64,000 nucleotides of DNA from NCBI GenBank assembly GCA_036362985.1, contig JAYGXS010000004.1:44745131-44809130 (forward strand), read 5' to 3'. Position numbers and translations under genes: made by a program. Positions 54,901-64,000 of the stretch are shown piece by piece (within the stretch, counting starts at the first letter, position 1; each line of letters starts with the position of its first letter). The notes beneath the pieces are model-generated. The model searched no databases. It was not told where the DNA came from and was given only the letters and a program-made list of their open reading frames with translations. The DNA comes from Ligula intestinalis. Lineage: Eukaryota; Platyhelminthes; Cestoda; Diphyllobothriidea; Diphyllobothriidae.

Positions 54901-57900
54901 GTATCATCAATAATGCATCTGCGTATGCATGCATTGGATATCACATAAAGCTTTAACGTTGGTTATTGTTAGTATTTACAAACCTCAGCCAAAGTAAAAT
55001 GCTATTCTGCGAACGTATTAAGTATAGCTGCAAGCAACCTGTTTTAAGAACCTATCCGCAAATTTAATAACTTTATCTTTGATTTATTTAAAAACAAATT
55101 AAATTAGTGTCTTCATTGATCAAATATCAATTTGTGGCTTCAAGTTCAGCTATTACTACGGCCAGCATAATATTTTCTTTAAATAAATTGCTTTTATTTT
55201 ACATATATTAATAGCCGTGTCTATAGTAGTATTTCTAAAGTTTTGAAAGCTTGCTTGAAATATCGACCACTTGTAAAGGTTAAATGTAATCAAAACGAAA
55301 GTGGCAATATGAAAAAAAGTTTTAACGCTCAGCACGTATAATAAAAATATCACTATAAGAGCGGTCTGTGTATGAAAAAAACATGTATCCAGTTTTCTTA
55401 ATCTGAGGCAAAAAGGTTTTATAAATAAAGCTTAAGATTCTGGGTACACCTGAAAAGCTTGCGATAATTTAATCCATGTTCAACTCGCCTGTACTTCCTG
55501 GGTGCAGATGTACTTACTAAGTGAGGTGTCAACAACGACGCGTTAAGAAATCTTGCTCCAAATGTAAAAATTTCAGTTAAGTGACCTATCACTCAGTTAA
55601 GTGTTTTTCGCCCCACTGCCGGCATAATAAAAAGATCGCCCTTTCGGAGTCTGAACTTTTAAGGAAACTGATATGTACAGTCTAGACCAAGAAAGTTTGC
55701 TCTTGTCACGGTTACTCCGAAGAGTATGTGCTTTGAATCTTCACTTCATTTTTGTCAGTAAGTAACTCTCATTACACTATGGTGTATCTTAAAAGTGAAA
55801 ACATTATCCGTTTTTGTCTCGAATAACTAAAACTTTCTCGACTTTTTATTTCTGATTTCTGGCGTTTATTTAAAAAAATTTCCTATGTTTGGCGTTGCTA
55901 AGGTCGAAAGATTGCCGGTACTGCTTTGCAGTTTTCTCTTTGCTCAAGGATTTTCCATCATTTTCATCACATGATTTTGGAGTATGTCTTGGCGTACATA
56001 GGGTGTAATGCACAAATGCATAGTCATCTTTGATTATATTGCTCACACCACATTACATGTTAATGTTGACAGAGGTAAGTATCACAATATTAAACATAAA
56101 AGACCAATTCACAATTTGCATAGACAGTTGATTACAATAAATTAATATTAATGTATTTTCATCTATTTTGGATAGTTTCTGTAAAGCTCATTAAAAGATG
56201 AAAGAGTTTGTTTGTGTTTCGTCGATTTGCCGACTTCTGACATAGAGGCGCAATGTTGAAAGTTAAAATAATACGGGACCTTTTTAGGGCGAATACGAAG
56301 ATTATTTAGGTGATGATGATGCCTGCATAAAATTGACTACATTTTTATGAACGGTATACCATGGGGTTTAAAAATTTCTGTTAATTTATACTCGGTAATT
56401 TTACTCCAATTCTTCATATAGGAAGTGAGTGGTATATTTATGAACCTATTTGTGTTACTTGGTACACGCTCAGTCAGGTCCTCGTCGAATATTTGCCATC
56501 AGTCTTTTTTAAAAAATTTGCCACCTGTTCTTTCATAATTTCATTTTGTCTTCCTGATCGTGGCTTAAGGGATATGTTTTTAATTTCCTTTAACTTATGC
56601 TTCCAGTATTAAATCATTCTTCCAGCTGGTGGTGCAAGACTGAAATCTCGTAAACAATTTCAAGAAGCTCTGACGCGATTCTGTTGCAACGCATACTAAT
56701 CAATTTAGCAATTGAAACTCCCATTACTTGCTGTTACCCTCATATTGCAATAGCGAAACCATATTGACACATGAATAAAAAGCACAATAAATCACAGTGT
56801 TAAGAAAACTTGCGTAAATATAGTGACAATATAGGGCAAATGAAGAAAAAATGTTAAATTCCTAGAGCCAGGAATTCAAATATTTAACGGTAAATATACT
56901 GAGGCTATTTCGAATATTCATTTGTTAGGTATTTGCTCTTCATTTAAACGCATTACTTTACTTTAGAAAATCAATGAACATCCATATTCTTTGAAACAGT
57001 AACTACACCTATACCTCTTAAGTAGCAAATGATCCATTCCATTTTGAAGCAAACCCGTAGTCATAGTTCTATAATGTGCACTGCAAGTGCTTGCTCTGTT
57101 TTACATGGGGAAGAAAAAATTATGCATCTTTCGGATGTAGTATTCATTAAATGGTTTGGTAATAGTGCCATACAATCCACTATACAAATGTTTAATACAT
57201 TTGTCTAATAAATTGATTTAAACTAAATGTAAAACCCAATACTTAAAATAGAATAGAGCTAGACTAACGAAAATTCCTTGAGGAAAAAAATGTGCCAAAG
57301 TTTTATACCACAAATCTGTCAAACATTGCTCAACTTGAACAAATATCAATAATCCATTAGGCAGAGACAAGTGCACCAGATAGGAAAAAATGCAAATGCA
57401 AATTGTACGCATGAAAAGAGCGTTAATTAAGAAGCCAAAATATTTTCATTTGCAGATTAGTTGGAAATAAAGTTTAACACCAAGCAAATTTGAGGAATGG
57501 TCGAAGCTGCATTCATACTTGTACATAATAAAGAAATTTGCATATTTTTCGCAAATACAGCAAATGTAAAGTACGAATTACTGTTCTCTATCTAATATTG
57601 ATGCCAAAATATATAAAAATAAAACAAAATCATATTATTCAAGTTTGCGTTTATCAAGCTTGTTAACTTACTCAGTAGATGCGTGCTTTAAAACACAACT
57701 GTTATTCTAAATATAAATTATTTTTAAAGTAATTCTACTAGGCAAAACAGTAAATTTAGAGACGACAATGCAGCTGATGCTGATGATGATGAAAAGCACA
57801 TTTGTCTGGGCTTCACTGTTGCGTACTGCCATGCAAATAATAATTTCCTTTGCATGAAAGCCCTTAATCAACCAAATATTTGAGTTTTTTAAGAAACCAG

Positions 57901-58845
57901 GGAGCGAGTTAAAAATAACTTTAATTTTGTGGAACGACCTGAAGTCGATTTAATCTGGGTGGCTTTGAGTGCCAAAACACAGCAAAAATGTGATAAAATT
58001 TTATTTATAGCAAAGATGTTATTATTGTACCCGCAGTTTTTTGGCGTTCCTCTGAGGACCATACGTGCAAATCACATTTACAGTATGGAGCATGTTATTT
58101 GGGGAAAACTTATCCATGAAGGACAGATAATTTATGAATCGAACATACATTAAAACAACTATTTGAGAATTATATCAAGAATTATATTTCCGATTCGTAG
58201 GACTGCTTACTCCTGTACCAGAACCCAGAATAAGGTGCATTGCATACATAAATTTCCAAAATAAAACAAAGAGAGTTTTCCCTGTTCTGTCATTCAGCAG
58301 TTATCTTTGTCAATAAACAAATGACCTATAAAACTGAATTTTTAATGCACTTCCTGACCACTATTCGTAAAAAGATGAAATTTCTAGACAGTTATCCTAG
58401 ACGTGACGCAGGAAGGCCCTTTAAAAATATAAATAGGAGGAATTTCTTCTAGGAACATGCATTGCCTTCAGCTACGGCATTTGCTATTATGTGATTCCAT
58501 AACTATGACAAAAGCTATCACTTGCAAAGTGAAAGCGTCCAACAATTCACTACAAAAGTATCTCACTTGTAATAATTCAGTTACCGAAAACGACAGGAAC
58601 TTGTATTTTAGTCATTCAACCAATGCTCTCAAAAACTACGTTAACTGTGCGGCTCTTTTCAGAACGACTAAGGTTTGGTAGGTTCCGTCTTTGGCAAACG
58701 TGACAAAGTAATTCGACGAAAGGCTTTTCCTTAGACCCATGATAATATACAGTTTAAGGTTTTTGATGAATATATTGCTACCAAAAAGTATCTTTAACAT
58801 GCCTAATGCACTTATTTTATGTAAATGGGACAAAGAAAGCGCGCA
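51972..58845. other. Long unannotated AT-rich region
   Basis: Nearly 7 kb with no recognisable gene, exon or repeat shared in the window. The open frames, all under 80 codons (for example 53,581-53,811 and 57,929-58,153), carry no motif. It may be intron of the receptor gene, whose 5' exons must lie further right. Confidence 0.45.
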
Positions 58846-58990
58846 TGGTGTGAATTGAACCCATGAAAATAAGGGCATAGCCTACATACAGCCAACGCTC
58901 TACTCGCCTGAGTTACGAGACCACAACGGAGAGCCTTATGTCTGTTCAAATTTACAACTCGTTCTCCGCCATGCTGATAGAAAGCTAGGA
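58846..58990 (-). mobile_element. tRNA-like repeat module
   Basis: On the minus strand CTCGTAACTCAGGCGAGTAG (A-box-like) and TTCATGGGTTCAATTCACAC (B box). The segment to its right (CTCGTTCTCCGCCATGC) resembles the 26-kb unit (TTTCTCCGTCCAGCC). Acceptor arm does not pair well, so not a tRNA gene. Confidence 0.6.
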
Positions 58991-60329
58991 TATCTACTTA
59001 TTTCAATACAGCGAGTTGCCTGCCCTTGAAAAATTTACAGGCAATCAAGCAAGAAGCTACCGGATGATTGCTCAGCTCATTTAACTAATGAGCATTTCAG
59101 CCGATTCGGATGGCTCATGTGAAATGCTCTACGGGCTGGGGTACTGACACCAGATGTTCAATAAAATTTATTGAAACCCGTAACTAACACTCAGTTAGTA
59201 CTCAGAAAAAATTGATTGAGACTGAACAATAAGCATTTCAGTTTCTGTTATGCGCCAATTTTAAGAGGAAAGTTTGCTCGATAAATATCTCAAGTGGACG
59301 CTGAAGTGCAGTTTTGTGTTCTGTCAATAATGTATTAAACTATCTGCAAAGACGCACAATTTGTTTTTGACATGGCACTCTACAATTCCTTTGATTTTCG
59401 ATCATACATAAATATATTTTCATAGGATAGCTTATAATGAATAAACATATTACCTGGTTTTTTGCATGCTTCGACATCGTTTATATTTAATATGCATTTT
59501 TAGTCGACACATTTTGTTTTGCTACCCAGTTATTGGTATTGGGACCTGAAAAGGCGTTTGGAAAATGATATCCATGTTGCTGATAACTGCAAATAGACCA
59601 GAAATGGCGACCTATTTAGTCACTTCTCCCAATATTGCATATTGCAATACAGATTTTGAATTCAACCATAAAAATGCTCATTACCATGCGTGCCATACGC
59701 GTCAATGGAAAAATAACTTAACCAGGGACATCGAAAGAAAAATACGAAACCGAGCTATCTTAAGCGTGCACTACATGTTAGACATCTGCGCTGTGCCTCA
59801 CGAACAACCGCCTCACATATGCGCTGAAACAAGATGAGAGGTAAATCGTGGTTCACGGAAGGGGTTATTGTGAATCCAGATGCATAATAAATGCCACATT
59901 TTGGAAGAAGGTAGGGAGTGAAGTGGCATGTCAAGGCACAAGCCCACGCCATGCCCGCCACCTGCGTACAATCTCGCCTTCTGTCATCTTCATTCTTTTC
60001 TCACAGGAAGCTCGAATGGGTGGCAGAAGAAGGCGCACGTTTGATGCTTCGAAAATCGACCTGGAGCATAATGTAATTCCAATGATAGCAACCTGCCTTT
60101 ACCTGCCTAACCTGTTTGGGCCTACAGCAGATATCCACAGAAAAACAGTTAAAACGTTATGCTTCTGATCACTGTTAAAATTTCACTTAAGGGTTCCTCA
60201 CGTTCTCAGAAATGGTAAAAATAGAGCAACTCAATTGCTGAGTAAAAAATACTTGGTGAAATCTTCAGTTCTAGACAGATTGCTGACATTTTGGAGTCCA
60301 TCTACGTATGCGCACAGTAAATTTGCATT
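58991..60329. other. Unannotated spacer
   Basis: Open frames of 90 and 106 codons (59,565-59,837; 59,848-60,168, plus) overlap a minus frame and lack motifs. The word GACCAGAAATGGCGACC near 59,597 recalls the SINE body but is too short to call. Confidence 0.4.
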
Positions 60330-60640
60330 TATAAAGTTGGTTTGGCAGATTTGTTTAATTTGAGTTGACCCAAGTCTAAAAAAACTCTAGGCATTTGGCA
60401 GGATTTGAACCCGCGCATCAGAGAAAGCCTTTGCTGGAGGCTAATGCTCTACAACTAAGCTACAAACACCCGCTTCACGCCATGAGTATAATCACACTTG
60501 GATCGATATTACCCGCTGAACTTTTTGCTCATATGGAATAAACCAATACGGGAGCCAGTAAACTGCTCAAGCAGGATTTCCTAAGCAATCATCTAGAATC
60601 CACCAGAATGACTACAACGATGACTTACTTATTAAGTTGG
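60330..60640 (-). mobile_element. tRNA-like repeat unit, minus copy
   Basis: On the minus strand TGTAGCTTAGTTGTAGAGC (A box) and GCGCGGGTTCAAATCCTGCC (B box), with acceptor-like ends that pair, then CTTGGGTCAACTCAAATT. The right flank (60,480-60,640) repeats the segment next to the 26-kb and 13.7-kb modules. Confidence 0.65.
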
Positions 60641-60700
60641 TTTGGCAGATTTGCTTGATTTGAGTTGACCCAAGTCTGAAAAACTCTAGACGTTTGGCGC
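60636..60700 (-). repeat. Fragment of the same unit
   Basis: TTGGTTTGGCAGATTTGCTT, GAGTTGACCCAAGTCTG and AACTCTAGACGTTTGGCG repeat 60,336-60,400 in the same orientation, without the tRNA-like part. Confidence 0.7.
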
Positions 60701-60702
60701 GA

Positions 60703-60830
60703 AGCAGGCGTTTGTAGCTTAGCGGTAGAGCATAAGCCTCCGGCAAAGACTTTTTCTGATGCGCGGGTTTAAATCCCACCAAATGCCTACAGATGTTACA
60801 CTTAGGTCAACTCAAATTTGCATCTTCTCT
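60703..60830 (+). mobile_element. tRNA-like repeat unit, plus copy (inverted to its neighbour)
   Basis: GCGTTTGTAGCTTAGCGGTA (A box) and GCGGGTTTAAATCCCACC (B box). The acceptor arm GCGTTTG/CAAATGC pairs over 7 bp, with one G-T. Then CTTAGGTCAACTCAAATT, matching the minus copy read in reverse. An enlarged anticodon region argues against a functional tRNA. Confidence 0.65.
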
Positions 60831-62288
60831 TTTTAGCTGTTGTTAAAAGGCCATCTTTTGGATACATAGCAAAAAATGTGAAAGTCGCTTAGTAGCATCC
60901 CAAAGTGTACCTATGTGAATTGCCAACTCTCTGGAAGTACTGCACGCCTACCAGTCGTTTCTTGCTGTCCAATTTTCAAAGTTCGTTGGGAACTGCTCCG
61001 ACAAAAAAGTACGTCGATCAATGCGACGTCTGTATGTTCTTGGATTTGGCCTTGACGCTCATATCATTATCATCGCACAATTTTAGATGAGTCACCATTG
61101 GAAAGTGAAATGGAGCGAAATTTAAAATAAAAATAAAACAGGTAGCTGCAGCCATAAAGGCATCAGTTACCAGGCAACTTCTGGTTCCAAAAAAAACCGC
61201 TAAAGAGGACCCACGAAATGCGATCAACTTTGGGCTATTAACACACCATTTACTGTGATATGCATCAGCAAAACAGAAAACAGAAGATCCCAAAATTACA
61301 TTTTGAGACAATGCCGTGTAGAAGCTCTCTGCATGATACATACAACTACGTCAAATACCTTCTGCTACAGACAAGAAATGAATAGAAAGCAGTTAAAAAA
61401 CGTTCCGTCAAGCAACTACAGTGTTGATTAAGGTTTAAAAAGGTGAATTGTTAAGATTTTTTTCAAGGCTCTTTCAATTTAATTCGGAATTTGCTACTGA
61501 ACATATTCCACTTGAAAGGCATATGATGTACGAAACGCTGCGCCATGTCCCTCTGATACCTATTTGCGTAGAGATTGTGTGCTATCCTCAGTATGTGGGA
61601 TCCAAAAGCTAATAAAAAGTAAGCCGGTGGTCATAAAAGTAGGCTTCGGAAAATGAATAAGTCCAGAACATATTTAAAAACCAGGAGGCACCTCCAGTTG
61701 CTTCATCTGCTGTCGGAAACGAATTATTAAGTTGGCTGCTTGTATTAGATACGGTTTCACTTAGACTTAGCTCAGCCCTACTTATCCACTTGAACTATAA
61801 AGTGTCTAAATTAGCGTTTTAAACTATGCCAATACATTTATCAAGGTTACTGATGGAAATATCTTAATAAAGAAGGAAATTTGAGCTAGGCAAGTCAGTC
61901 GACTGCCATAGTCGCAGGCACATCATTGAAGTAAATTTAAGCAAAAAATATGGTTATTCCTTACCAGAAATCTCATTGTGTTAAAAGGAGGGGGAGAGGT
62001 TTGAACTTAAGAGCAAGATTTAAGTTTGGACAGGCAAGGTCACTTGATTGTGAAGGGAAAGAATTTCTATGTCTGATCAAAAATCTCAAAAACTATGCAT
62101 ACCATCAAACGGTTTTGTTTTTGACAGCCTTTTTGCCGTTAAATCAACAACCAGAAATTCGCACATTTATATAGCATTACGGGACACACATACCTTCCTG
62201 CGTGCTCTTTCTTAAAAGAAGCATTTTACGATCAACTCAGAACTCAAAAGAATCGTAGTGGTCAATTCGTTGTGGTTGACGGTATATA
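60831..62288. other. Unannotated spacer
   Basis: No recognised gene. A 107-codon minus frame (61,018-61,341) has Cys/Phe-rich hydrophobic stretches but no known motif. Confidence 0.4.
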
Positions 62289-64000
62289 CAGTATGCCCCA
62301 CGAAAATCCCCTAAATTTATGATAATGACCCATCCTTTGCGCCCAAAAGAATTTCGTCGCGGCACCACAGTTACCATGGTCAAAAGCTGCTAATCCAACA
62401 GCCAGCAGCTTAGCACCTCAACCGCCTACCAGCTCCCCCTAACGCTGATCAAATGTTGACCCCGTTTCGACCCCCCACCCATTCCCCTCCCCTGACAACC
62501 GTCCTACTTTTTCTATTAACGCGCATAGTCAATCTACTTAATTACCCTATAAATGTAAGGGCTTGATGAGAATTATCGAAAACAAACGTATGTTCGCCAA
62601 TTCATCTTCGGAATTTTTCAACGGGAATTTTCGCAAAAATGTTAATACTGTTTTCAAAATAAAAATTATTGATTACAATTATAACTTACAACTTTATTGT
62701 GTAATTAAAAAACTGTTACCTAATAACAAGTTACAGATACCGCTCAAAATGCTGTCCATTAACTGCAGAACTGCGACGTAAGCGATCCATCCAGCTCTGA
62801 ACTGCTCAACGAATGACATCAAGAGGGATGTTGTTCCATATGTCCATAAACACATGTTTTATTGACCCAATATCAGTGATTCCTATTCCTCGTCTCTGAA
62901 CCTCCTGTAAGAGTACACTCCAAATGCAAAAGTCCATTACATTAGGGTCAGGGCTCTTGGATGGCCATTGCTGGGGTGTGATGAAATCTGGAGTGTTAAC
63001 TCGGAGCCAGGCGACAGTGTCATTGGCAGTGTGGCTTTGCACCATCTTGCTGCCACGTCCAGGGTTCTCCCTGCATTACTTGATCAATATCTGTAAAAAT
63101 CTGCGGGCACATCTCCTCTCTGTAAACAACTTGATTTACAGTTTTTTTTGTTCTCCGACTCGGTGCAACACCTTCCTGCCCAGCAGCATCTCCTTCAATA
63201 AAATAGAGGTCTGTTTTGCCTTGCCAGGAAACAGCACCATAGCACATGATAGGTTTTTGCTGCTTGTCTATCTCCACCAGCAAATTTTCATCAGGAATAT
63301 CAGTTTTGACTTCCACTGCACGATATATGCGTTCATTTTGCCAATTCAGTGGTGCAGACAGGCAGAATGATGATTCACCTGAGAACCACACTTGTTTCCA
63401 TTTTTCTCCTTCACCGAAGCGCTGAAGCATGGCATCACACTTTGTCTTTCGAGCTTGCTGGTGTGCTTCAGTTAAAACATGGCGTTGAATACGTCGAAAA
63501 CATTTTAAATTGGATTTTGCAATTGTTCTGTGCACATACCCTTTTGAAAATCCCAGTTCTTTACAAATTTCACGTTGACTTGAATGTCCTCTGTGATGAT
63601 CTGGTAGAGTTACGGCAAGTTCCAAGACTGCTCGTCTTGTTGGGGAATAGTGCCTGCAAGAAGTGCCTCTACCAGGCTTACACACCTTTCCTACAGGTGA
63701 TCCACCTTGTTTGAATGCAGCCGCGACACCTCTAAACTGGTCAGTTGTAATGGTACCAAAAATTTAGGCAAAATGTTCCGACATTTCTGCAACCCCCATG
63801 TTGGATGTTCTTTCCGGAATAGGACGATGACCTCGCACTGGAAATTGCTTAGCTGTGGCATGGGTCTACACGTCTTTCCAGAATATTCCTGGCATATGGT
63901 GCGCAGGTGGGCATTTTAGAACCTTCTGCTCTGCGACCACCACCCACGTTGTAGAGGGTGCTCCTCACCACTGACCGAAACATGGCGTGGGTGACATGAA
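62289..64000 (-). mobile_element. DD37D (maT-type) mariner-superfamily transposon, partial, inactivated
   Basis: The low-coordinate end reads TA-CAGTATGCCCCACGAAAA, a typical TA target site and CAGT terminal repeat. The other terminus is not visible and probably lies past 64,000. Inside is a transposase gene (62,731 to about 63,800, minus). About 440 bases separate the terminal repeat from the stop codon; 62,340-62,580 of this is C-rich and may be a later insertion. Confidence 0.85.
62731..63800 (-). pseudogene. Tc1/mariner DD37D transposase, inactivated
   Basis: A transposase of this family cuts and pastes its element at TA sites using three acidic residues. A helix-turn-helix region (SSQREICKELGFSKGYVHRT, about 63,555-63,620) precedes the catalytic core. 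The usual FSDE block is FSGES here, with GGT at 63,377-63,379 in place of an Asp codon. QQDGAKPH (about 63,025) supplies the second Asp and SPDPNVMDF the third; 37 residues lie between them, which is the DD37D or maT signature. A short deletion right after AKPH shifts the frame, and a TGA at 62,806-62,808 interrupts IPLDVIR-AVQSWMDR. The last stop is at 62,731-62,733. The N-terminus (Ile-Thr-Thr-Asp near 63,740) also has a stop upstream. Confidence 0.88.

Noticed and set aside
60703..60790. Functional tRNA gene on the plus strand
   Set aside because: The acceptor arm pairs, but the anticodon region is expanded and the unit repeats as a SINE nearby.

Overview
This is a eukaryotic, repeat-rich, AT-rich window, most likely from a parasitic flatworm (Platyhelminthes). 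A tapeworm is my best guess, but that is inference. The basis is kilobase-scale introns, a class C glutamate receptor gene, CR1-type LINEs, Penelope-like elements (PLEs), a DD37D mariner-type transposon, tRNA-derived SINEs and hammerhead-ribozyme motifs. No operons, rRNA genes or CRISPR arrays are visible.

There is one host gene I can support. It is the 3' part of a metabotropic glutamate receptor (mGluR) on the minus strand, 48,625 down to 30,873. Six exons are visible: end of the ligand-binding domain, cysteine-rich domain, TM1-TM6, TM7, and two cytoplasmic-tail exons. Splice sites are good, and codon phase agrees at four of the five visible junctions. The phase mismatch between the TM6 and TM7 exons implies a missed micro-exon. 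The tail carries a Homer-type PPxxF motif and ends in a PDZ-type ISSV. Most of the ligand-binding domain is not recognisable in the window and presumably lies beyond 64,000.

Region 0-13 kb holds SINEs, a degraded PLE (GIY-YIG end), three CR1-like LINE copies (2.6-3.7 kb +, 8.0-10.8 kb + nearly full reverse transcriptase, 11.6-12.3 kb -), a fold-back DNA element at 5,984-6,971 and a hammerhead ribozyme at 10.85 kb. Region 13-31 kb holds a second fold-back element (14,012-15,131), the first copy of a 1.55-kb TA-flanked element (18,228-19,775), two PLE remnants bounded by inverted copies of their own 3' regions (21.5-22.6 and 27.4-27.9 kb), an inverted pair of terminal motifs at 26.2-26.5 kb, and a second, very convincing hammerhead ribozyme at 29,927-30,007.

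Region 31-52 kb is the mGluR gene and its upstream intron, which contain SINEs, two more 1.55-kb elements (45.6-47.1 and 50.3-52.0 kb) and other repeats. Region 52-62 kb is nearly featureless apart from tRNA-like repeat modules at 58.9 and 60.3-60.8 kb. At 62.3-64 kb lies an inactivated DD37D (maT-type) transposon on the minus strand.

The most interesting signal is the set of self-cleaving-RNA candidates. Two have paired helices I-III and the same structured helix-II insert. About ten further terminal-repeat motifs resemble the hammerhead core but carry one extra nucleotide. Several of these sit on PLE tails. Coordinates of repeat edges are by eye and may be off by tens of bases.
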